DNA of 64,000 bases, taken from the NCBI GenBank assembly GCA_951813295.1, contig CATOTI010000002.1:3296522-3360521 (forward strand). The letters are read 5' to 3'. The stretch is from an uncultured Pseudomonadales bacterium. GTDB lineage: Bacteria; Pseudomonadota; Gammaproteobacteria; Pseudomonadales; Azotimanducaceae. The notes beneath the pieces were generated by a model. It did not search any database. It had not been told where the DNA came from and saw only the letters and a program-made list of their open reading frames with translations. Within the stretch, counting starts at the first letter, position 1. Every line of letters starts with the position of its first letter. The translations under genes and the position numbers were made by a program. Below are positions 58,208 through 64,000 of the stretch, piece after piece.

Positions 58208-60166
58208 GTGCTGATCGAACCCGCGCCGCCCCAATCGCCATCGGACAGCACGTCGTCGACGGGTGCCGTCGATCCAAAAGCGCCGCCGCCTCGCGTCGAG
58301 CGCGATGCCGAACGGGCCAAAAAGCGTGACTTCAGTCGCTATCGTCCGGACTTCGAACGCGAACGTTCGGGGTTTCGTCACCTCGGCCACCTCAAGCGTC
58401 TGAGCCCCTACGTCGTCCGCTACCGGTTCATGCTCTCGGCGTCGATCGGTGGATTCCTGCTCGGGCGGGTGCTCGACGCGATGGTGCCGCTCTACATGAT
58501 GGAGGCGATCGACAGCCTCGCGGACGAGAACATCGAGCCGAACGTCGTCGTTCCGGCCGTCATGATGCTCATCCTCGTGGTCGTCCGGTTCGGTGTTCTG
58601 GTCTGGTCTCGTGGTGTTCTGCGCCGTATGGCGGTCGCGGTTTCCTACGATCTGCGCAAACGCGTCTTCGATCACACGCAGATACAGGGCGCGCCGTTCT
58701 TCGGGCGCTATTCGACGGGCGATCTGATGTCACGCTCGATCAACGACATCAGCATGATTCGCCAGGTCGTCTCGTGGGGTGCTCCGAACGTGATCGTGTT
58801 CCTGTTCGCGATCCTCGTCGGCGTTTATTTCATGATGACGCTATCACCCGCGTTGACGTTCTGGGTGATTCTGCCGTTACCGTTCGTCGCGATCGTCGGC
58901 TTCCTGCTTTCGCGCGGCATGTTCCCGTACTACCGCGAACAGCAGGAAGGCATGGCGACCGTCACGGCCTTCACGCAGGAGAACCTCAACGGCATCCGCA
59001 CGATCCAGGCGATGGCGGAGGAAGAGGAAGAGGTGCGGCGGTTCAACGAAGTCAGCACCCATTACGCGCAGATGGTCTATCGGGCGACGCGCTACAACGG
59101 CTACGTCAACCTCGTGATGCCGCTCCTGACGTCGGTCTCGCCGGTGATCATCCTGTTCTACGGCGGCGCGCTCGTCCTCAACGGTGAATTGAGCGTCGGT
59201 ACGTTCATCGCGTTTTTCTCTTACATGATGATGGTGACGATGCCCGTGCGCTGGATCGGCATGTCACTCGCGATGTTCACGGGATCGGCAGCGGGCGCGC
59301 AGCGGATCTTCGAGGTGCTCGACTACGAGGTCGACGTCAAGGATGAACCGAGCGACGATCTTCCCGAAGCGATCGCCGGTCGCGTGACCTTCACCAACCT
59401 CACGTTCCGCTATTCGTCGGCGAAGGATGATGTGCTCTCGGACATCAGCCTCGATGTCGCGCCGGGAGAAACGGTCGCGATCCTCGGTCGAGTGGGTTCG
59501 GGCAAGTCGACGCTCTTGAAAAGCGTCGTCCGGCTGATCGACACGCCGCAGGGTGGGGTGAGGATCGACGGCGACGATGTTCGATCGTTCCCGCTCAAAC
59601 GCCTGCGCGAAATCGCGACGCTCGTACCCCAGGACCCATTCCTCTTTTCGGAAACGTTGCGCGTCAATCTCACCTACGACGACCCGTCGAGAGCTGACGA
59701 GCGAATCTGGGAAGCGGCCGATGCGGCGGCACTGACGAGCGCGATCAGCGATTTCAAGGACGGTCTCGAAACGGCGGTCGGGGAACGCGGCATCACGCTC
59801 TCAGGTGGCCAGAAACAACGCGCGACGCTAGCCCGGGGGTTGATCCGAGAAGCGCCGATCCTGCTGCTCGACGACTGTTTCTCGGCCGTCGACACCGAAA
59901 CGGAAGAGCGCATTCTGTCGGGGCTCAGCCGCCTGCGGGTCGGCAAGACGACGATGCTCATTTCACACCGCGTGTCGACCGCGCGTCACGCTGATCGAAT
60001 CGTCGTTCTCGACGAGGGAAGAATCGTCGAGGCAGGCACGCACGAGGAACTGCTCGCCGCCGGCGGCTACTACTCGAACCTCGAGGCCGTGCAGAGTAAC
60101 CAGGACGAGGATCAGGCGCGGCGTGAGGGGCTTCTGAAGAGTCTGTCGGCGGGGGCGCAATCGTGA
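58208..60166 (+). CDS. MdlA-like half ABC exporter (ATPase-permease)
   Basis: This is a 652-residue type IV half transporter: six membrane helices between residues 75 and 345 and a C-terminal ATPase. The first 70 residues are a polar Pro/Ser/Arg-rich tail. ATPase motifs: Walker A LGRVGSGKST, signature TLSGGQKQRATLARGL, Walker B LLLDDCFSAVD, H-loop ISHRVS. The catalytic Glu after Walker B is Asp, the degenerate site typical of one half of heterodimers such as MdlA or TM287. The start is GTG 58208. Its stop overlaps the next gene (GTGA at 60163-60166), whose ATPase is canonical. Substrate unknown. Confidence 0.9.
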   Translation: MLIEPAPPQSPSDSTSSTGAVDPKAPPPRVERDAERAKKRDFSRYRPDFERERSGFRHLGHLKRLSPYVVRYRFMLSASIGGFLLGRVLDAMVPLYMMEAIDSLADENIEPNVVVPAVMMLILVVVRFGVLVWSRGVLRRMAVAVSYDLRKRVFDHTQIQGAPFFGRYSTGDLMSRSINDISMIRQVVSWGAPNVIVFLFAILVGVYFMMTLSPALTFWVILPLPFVAIVGFLLSRGMFPYYREQQEGMATVTAFTQENLNGIRTIQAMAEEEEEVRRFNEVSTHYAQMVYRATRYNGYVNLVMPLLTSVSPVIILFYGGALVLNGELSVGTFIAFFSYMMMVTMPVRWIGMSLAMFTGSAAGAQRIFEVLDYEVDVKDEPSDDLPEAIAGRVTFTNLTFRYSSAKDDVLSDISLDVAPGETVAILGRVGSGKSTLLKSVVRLIDTPQGGVRIDGDDVRSFPLKRLREIATLVPQDPFLFSETLRVNLTYDDPSRADERIWEAADAAALTSAISDFKDGLETAVGERGITLSGGQKQRATLARGLIREAPILLLDDCFSAVDTETEERILSGLSRLRVGKTTMLISHRVSTARHADRIVVLDEGRIVEAGTHEELLAAGGYYSNLEAVQSNQDEDQARREGLLKSLSAGAQS

Positions 60167-62070
60167 GCGAGGCGACCGAGCGGCAAGCCGAAGCGTCGAA
60201 GCGAGGCAACGAAATCGTCGCTCGGGACTACTCGGCTTTCGACGCCGAACTGACCCACCAGGCTTTCAATTTCCGTCTTTTCGTGCGCTTGCTCGGTTGG
60301 CTGCGCCCCTATCGGGTCACGGTCCTCGTCAGCATCCTGCTGGTATTGGGGGGCGCCGTGGCGGGCGTCATGATGCCGGTGATGACCGGTCGGGTCGCGA
60401 TCGACTCGATTCTCTTGCCGGCGTCGAGCGGGGCTCAAGCACCGGACTACGGCCTCGTCGATCTCAACCAGTGGCTTGCTTCGTCCGCGGGCATCGAGCC
60501 GTTGACGGCCGCAACGATTCTCTACGTTCTGCTCGTCGTGCTGAACGCTCTGTTGATGCTCGCGCATCGGCTGACGCTTGCGAGCGCCGCCCTCAAGGCG
60601 CTGCGCGACTTGAGGCTAGATCTCTTTCGCAGCCTCGAAGCCAAGCCCGCTTCGTTCTTCGACCATGTCGCGATCGGCCGTGTGATGACGCGGGTGACGA
60701 ACGACATCGAAAACCTCTTCATGCTGATCAGCGGATTCGGCATGTTGGCGGGCGAGTTCGTCCCGTTCGTGTTGGCGCTCGGTCTCATGCTGATGATGAG
60801 CGTCGAAGTCACGGGCGTCGTCCTGATCGCGGTACCCCTCGCGGCGATTGCGACGGTGCTGTTTCGCCGGGCGATGCGCGACATCTTTCGACTGATCCGC
60901 AACTCGGTTTCCGCTCTCAATCAGTACATGCAAGAAAACCTCGTGGGGATGGAGGTCGTGCAACTGTCCGGGCGTCAGGACCAGAACGCGCGCGAATACG
61001 GCGATCTCAACCGCGACAACCGGTACCAGGAATACCGGGCGATCAACTACGAGGTCATCTACGATGCGTTCAACAACAGCCTCATCGGCGCGGCGAGCGC
61101 GGCTGTCGTCTGGTTTGGCGGCGGCGAGGTCATTCAGGAAGAGATCTCACTCGGCTCGATGGTCCTCTTCACGCAGCTCGTGGCTATGCTGGTGATGCCG
61201 GTTGTAGCCCTCGGTCAACAGTTCAACACGTTGTTTCGTTCGATGGCGTCAGGCGAGCGGATCTTCCAGGCGCTCGATTGGGATGAACGTCAGAAGGAAC
61301 CGTCCGAGCCCGTTGCGCTGCCGGATCGTCTCGATGGACGGGTCGAATTCCGCGACGTGCACTTTCGCTACGTGCAGTCCGACCCCGTCCTCAAAGGCGT
61401 GTCGTTCGAGATCCCGGCGGGGCACAAGCTCGCGATCGTCGGGCCGACGGGATCGGGCAAGAGCACGATCATCCGCCTGTTGGCGCGGTTCTACGATTTC
61501 GCCGACGATCAGGTGTTCCTCGACGGTATCGACGTCAACCGGATCGCGAGCGCCGATTTGCGCCGCCGTCTCGGGATCGTTCTGCAGGATTTCCACGTCT
61601 TCTCGGGCACGGTGCTCGACAACATCACGTTGAACGACATGACGATTTCCCGTGAACGCGCGGTCTGGGCCGCGAAGATGGTCAACGCCGACGGCTTCAT
61701 CTCGGAACTACCGGACGGCTACGACACGCGCTTGTCGGAGCGGGGCCAGAATCTGTCCCAGGGACAGCGTCAGCTGCTGGCGTTCGCTCGTGTGCTTGCG
61801 CGAGATCCGGAGATCCTCGTGCTCGACGAAGCGACCGCGAGCATCGACACCGCCACTGAGATCCTGATTCAGGACGCGTTGCGTCGTCTGACCGAAGGGC
61901 GCACTTCGATCATCATCGCGCATCGACTTCAGACGATTCAGGAGTGCGACTCGGTGCTTGTTCTGCACCATGGCCAGGTCGAAGAGCACGGCAGCCACGA
62001 AGAACTCCTCGCCGCGAAAGGCATCTACTACACCCTCCACGAGCTACAGTTCCAAGACGTCTCCGAGTGA
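60163..62070 (+). CDS. MdlB-like half ABC exporter (ATPase-permease)
   Basis: This is a 635-residue partner half transporter starting at GTG 60163, overlapping the MdlA-like gene by four bases. Membrane domain: residues 45-330, including a short insertion of about 30 residues after helix 1 (LLPASSGAQAPDYGLVDLNQ). ATPase motifs: Walker A GPTGSGKST, signature NLSQGQRQLLAFARVLAR, Walker B LVLDEATASID with the catalytic Glu, H-loop IAHRLQT. LSQGQRQLLAFARVL with a canonical Glu is the MdlB/YheH-type half. Together they form a heterodimeric exporter placed between lptF and lptG. The physiological substrate is unknown; a lipid or amphiphile is plausible from context. Confidence 0.92.
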   Translation: MSEATERQAEASKRGNEIVARDYSAFDAELTHQAFNFRLFVRLLGWLRPYRVTVLVSILLVLGGAVAGVMMPVMTGRVAIDSILLPASSGAQAPDYGLVDLNQWLASSAGIEPLTAATILYVLLVVLNALLMLAHRLTLASAALKALRDLRLDLFRSLEAKPASFFDHVAIGRVMTRVTNDIENLFMLISGFGMLAGEFVPFVLALGLMLMMSVEVTGVVLIAVPLAAIATVLFRRAMRDIFRLIRNSVSALNQYMQENLVGMEVVQLSGRQDQNAREYGDLNRDNRYQEYRAINYEVIYDAFNNSLIGAASAAVVWFGGGEVIQEEISLGSMVLFTQLVAMLVMPVVALGQQFNTLFRSMASGERIFQALDWDERQKEPSEPVALPDRLDGRVEFRDVHFRYVQSDPVLKGVSFEIPAGHKLAIVGPTGSGKSTIIRLLARFYDFADDQVFLDGIDVNRIASADLRRRLGIVLQDFHVFSGTVLDNITLNDMTISRERAVWAAKMVNADGFISELPDGYDTRLSERGQNLSQGQRQLLAFARVLARDPEILVLDEATASIDTATEILIQDALRRLTEGRTSIIIAHRLQTIQECDSVLVLHHGQVEEHGSHEELLAAKGIYYTLHELQFQDVSE

Positions 62071-62080
62071 GCGTATCGCC

Positions 62081-63148
62081 ATGCTGACGAGTATGGATCG
62101 CTACATCGCGAGGATCGTCCTGCAATCGCAGGGCGTGGTACTCCTCAGCCTCGTCGTCTTGATGACGCTCTTTTCGTTCATCGACGAACTGCAGGACGTT
62201 GCGATCGGTTACGAAGCACGCCATGCGCTCGCCTACATTGCACTGACGACGCCGCGAAGAGCCTACGAGGTGATGCCTTACGTTGCCTTTGTCGGCACGC
62301 TCATCGGTCTCGGCATTCTCGCGAACTCATCCGAGCTGACCGTGCTTCGAAGTGCGGGTGTTTCGCTCCAGCGCCTCTTTCTGTCGGTGGCGGTACCGGC
62401 GAGTGTTCTGCTCGTGTTGAACCTTGCGATGGGCGAGACGATCGCGCCGGATTTCGAAGCGCGGGCGACGGCGCTCAAGCTCGACGCGCAGCAGCACGCT
62501 GCGGAACGCCCGCGCAACTCGTCCAACTGGTTCCGTGAGGGAAACCTTTACACGAACGTCGATGGGTTCGGCGGTGAGGGCGTCCTGTTGGGCGTGCGGC
62601 AGTTCGAACTCACCGACGACGGCCGCCTCGAGCGAACCGTTCGCGCCGCAAGGGCAGTCTTTGAGGGCGACCATTGGCTGCTCGAGGACGTTGAGGCCAC
62701 CTACTTCATGGGCGATGCGACCGAAGCCAGAAAGCTCGAAACACTCCGATGGGAGTCGCTCGTCGAGCCTGAGTTCCTGTCGGCCAAATCGTTGATCGAC
62801 CCACAGAAGCTCGGTGTTCGCGATCTTGCCCAAACGATCGACTATCTGGAGCGGGAGGCGCTAGAAACGACCCGTTACGAGGTCGCACTGTGGGGGCGTC
62901 TGCTGCAACCGGTCGCGATTCTCGGACTGGTCTGGCTCGCGACCGGATTCGTGGTCGGCCCCCTGCGCGAGGTGAGCATGGGCGTACGCTTGTCCATGGG
63001 GCTCGCGGTCGGTCTCGGCTTCAAGTATCTGCAAGACCTTTTTGCGCCCATGGCGACGGTCTTCGGTGTGAGCTCGTTCATCGCCGTCATCGTGCCGATC
63101 CTGATCTGCTGGGCGGCCGGGTTCGTGCTGGTGCGGCGCGCGGCCTGA
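62081..63148 (+). CDS. lptG: LPS export permease LptG
   Basis: This is a 355-residue YjgQ-family membrane protein that completes LptB2FG. Three N-terminal helices (IVLQSQGVVLLSLVVLMTLFSFIDEL, the MPYVAFVGTLIGLGILANSSELTVLRSAGVS motif, LFLSVAVPASVLLVLNLAM), a periplasmic beta domain and three C-terminal helices are seen. The NSSELTVLRSAGVS stretch with the RSAG motif is the LptF/G coupling helix. The start is ATG 62081; ATG 62093 (MDRYIARIV) is also possible. It follows the ABC exporter pair after ten bases rather than lptF directly. The 3' stop forms CCTGA-GTC-TCAGG (63144-63156) with the convergent RDD stop. Confidence 0.92.
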   Translation: MLTSMDRYIARIVLQSQGVVLLSLVVLMTLFSFIDELQDVAIGYEARHALAYIALTTPRRAYEVMPYVAFVGTLIGLGILANSSELTVLRSAGVSLQRLFLSVAVPASVLLVLNLAMGETIAPDFEARATALKLDAQQHAAERPRNSSNWFREGNLYTNVDGFGGEGVLLGVRQFELTDDGRLERTVRAARAVFEGDHWLLEDVEATYFMGDATEARKLETLRWESLVEPEFLSAKSLIDPQKLGVRDLAQTIDYLEREALETTRYEVALWGRLLQPVAILGLVWLATGFVVGPLREVSMGVRLSMGLAVGLGFKYLQDLFAPMATVFGVSSFIAVIVPILICWAAGFVLVRRAA

Positions 63149-63151
63149 GTC

Positions 63152-63514
63152 TCAGGACTTCGCGCGACGCACGATCAGGGTGTTCGAGAAGATATCGGGC
63201 CAGGTGCGCCGCTCGGCGTCGAACCACATCCAGATGTAGCCGAACCCGAGCGTCAGAAATGAAGCCAGGGCGCCGACGAACCGTTTCGAGGCATCGATCG
63301 CGTTCATGCGCGATCGCCCCTTGATCTCGAGCCGCCAGGCGAGCATGCCGATCGTTTGGCCACGAAACATCCACGAAAGCGTAAAGAAGGCGTAGAGCTC
63401 GAGAAACAGCAGCGATTGGAGCCAGGCGCCGACGACGACGTCGCCCGTGATGGCGACCAGGATGACGACCGTGAAGACCCAGAAGGCCATCACGACGAGG
63501 CCATCGTAGATCAT
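63152..63514 (-). CDS. RDD family membrane protein (start uncertain)
   Basis: This is a protein of at least 120 residues from ATG 63514 with three hydrophobic segments (GLVVMAFWVFTVVILVAITGD, the LLFLELYAFFTLSWMF segment and FVGALASFLTLGFGYIWMWF), the RDD pattern. The conserved Asp in MIYDG and GQTIGMLAWRLEI (the GqTlGkrll-type motif) support this. Family proteins usually begin with a leader like PLxRRLAAxxYDG; here PAPLRYRLAAM is encoded just upstream in the same frame, but that 28-codon stretch has no ATG, GTG or TTG. Either a rare start is used or the true start was lost. Function unknown. Confidence 0.75.
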   Translation of the reverse strand: MIYDGLVVMAFWVFTVVILVAITGDVVVGAWLQSLLFLELYAFFTLSWMFRGQTIGMLAWRLEIKGRSRMNAIDASKRFVGALASFLTLGFGYIWMWFDAERRTWPDIFSNTLIVRRAKS

Positions 63515-63666
63515 GGCGGCGAGCCGGTAGCGCAGCGGCGCCGGCGTCGTAGTCGGCTGGATATCGATCCCCAGGGTTTTGTGGAACGGCGCGTCATTCT
63601 AGGAGGGCATCGTGGTCGTTTTCGAGGTCGGCCGCGGTGCGTGCGATTTCCGCCCTTCGAGTCTTC

Positions 63667-63696
63667 GCGCGGCTGGAAATGGCGCGGCTGGAAATG
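63667..63696. repeat. 15-bp perfect tandem duplication
   Basis: GCGCGGCTGGAAATG is present twice in direct succession (63667-63681 and 63682-63696) in the spacer between the RDD gene and malate synthase, 47 bases before the glcB ATG. It may have changed the promoter or leader of glcB; no promoter was recognised. Confidence 0.6.
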
Positions 63697-63743
63697 GGCA
63701 GGGACGTTCAGTATGTTGCGCCGGCTCAACACAGGGGAAAGCC

Positions 63744-64000
63744 ATGGTAGATCGCGTCGATCGGGCAGGATTACAGGTTGCGTCGGTTTTGGACCGCTTC
63801 ATCAACGAAGAAGCGCTACCGGGTACCGGAGTCGACCCGGAGCAATTCTGGCAGGGCTTCAGCGCGATCGTGAGCGATCTGACGCCGAAAAATCGTGCGC
63901 TTCTCGCCAAGCGGGTCGAGCTGCAGGCGAAGATCGACGAATACCATCTGGCGCGCCGTGGTCAGCAGCACGATGCCGACGCGTACAAGGCTTTCCTGAC
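63744..64000 (+). CDS. glcB: Malate synthase G, 5' part only
   Basis: The first 85 codons are present, from ATG 63744 with AGGGGAAA upstream. The protein MVDRVDRAGLQVASVLDRF, then EALPGTGVDPEQFWQGFSAIVSDLTPKNRALLAKR matches the N-terminus of malate synthase G (in E. coli: DEEVLPGTGLDAAAFW...FDEIVHDLAPENRQLLAER). The enzyme makes malate from glyoxylate and acetyl-CoA in the glyoxylate cycle, which fits growth on fatty acids or C2 compounds suggested by other genes here. The gene continues past the window edge. Confidence 0.93.
   Translation, partial: MVDRVDRAGLQVASVLDRFINEEALPGTGVDPEQFWQGFSAIVSDLTPKNRALLAKRVELQAKIDEYHLARRGQQHDADAYKAFL

Noticed and set aside
1-64000. Prophage, integrase, transposase, toxin-antitoxin or defence genes
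   Set aside because: None of the reading frames carries such motifs; the window looks like ordinary chromosome with accessory metabolic genes.

Overview
The window is a gene-dense stretch of bacterial chromosome, roughly 60% G+C by eye, and most likely comes from an uncultured, probably marine, gammaproteobacterium. The best lineage evidence is gene order. valS-holC-pepA is divergent from lptF/lptG, and a holD-like gene, rimI and prfC follow each other, as in Gammaproteobacteria. FabY (the Pseudomonas-type initiating ketoacyl synthase), a class I DAHP synthase and MoaB also fit. No rRNA, tRNA, CRISPR, prophage or insertion-sequence genes were seen.

Layout. 1-4.5 kb: the start of a peptide-binding protein, a PhyH dioxygenase, then an overlapping epimerase-glucokinase-AIM24 operon. 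4.6-10 kb: an LLM oxidoreductase, oligopeptidase A, and a reverse operon of alpha/beta hydrolase, crotonase and GNAT. 10.1-14.3 kb: a five-gene operon that starts with an exported peroxiredoxin-like protein. Its frame is interrupted by UGA at the redox-active position and is followed by a SECIS-like hairpin, so it is read here as a selenoprotein. The operon continues with a TatT lipoprotein and a complete DctP-DctQ-DctM TRAP importer. 14.3-17.7 kb: a phosphotransferase, a YhbS-like GNAT, a possible glutathione transferase remnant and an ATP-dependent DNA ligase of archaeal/LigB type. 17.7-23.4 kb: an unnamed catabolic cluster (two ABM monooxygenases, ThuA, SDR, ThuA, LLM oxidoreductase, GPH sugar symporter). 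23.4-29.4 kb: GNAT, wax ester synthase/DGAT, a third LLM enzyme, an NHL-repeat protein, an HTH regulator and a pyroglutamyl-peptidase-like protein with Ser in place of the catalytic Cys.

29.4-34.9 kb: DAHP synthase, holD-like, rimI, prfC, a SirB1 protein and a HAD phosphatase. 35-44.1 kb is the lipid block: thiolase and fabY on one strand, moaB with an unexplained structured upstream region, and a 1624-residue single-chain acyl-CoA carboxylase. The carboxylase has carboxyltransferase alpha, a large unassigned helical region, carboxyltransferase beta, biotin carboxylase and a biotinyl domain, in that order. 44.1-44.7 kb is non-coding and full of GC-rich palindromes. 44.7-52.3 kb: serine hydrolase, TauE exporter with a divergent LysR regulator, carboxylesterase, ferrochelatase, hisH-hisF and a quinone oxidoreductase. 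52.4-64 kb: valS-holC-pepA, then lptF, an MdlA/MdlB-like ABC exporter pair, lptG, an RDD protein and the start of malate synthase G.

The most interesting items are the candidate selenoprotein at the head of a TatT-TRAP operon, the single-chain carboxylase with a reversed alpha-beta order and a large unknown middle region, the ABC exporter pair inserted between lptF and lptG, and the structured region upstream of moaB. Several convergent gene pairs meet at short perfect hairpins or even share a palindromic CTAG stop. Start codons were chosen from ribosome-binding sites, overlaps and family N-termini; several are GTG or TTG.
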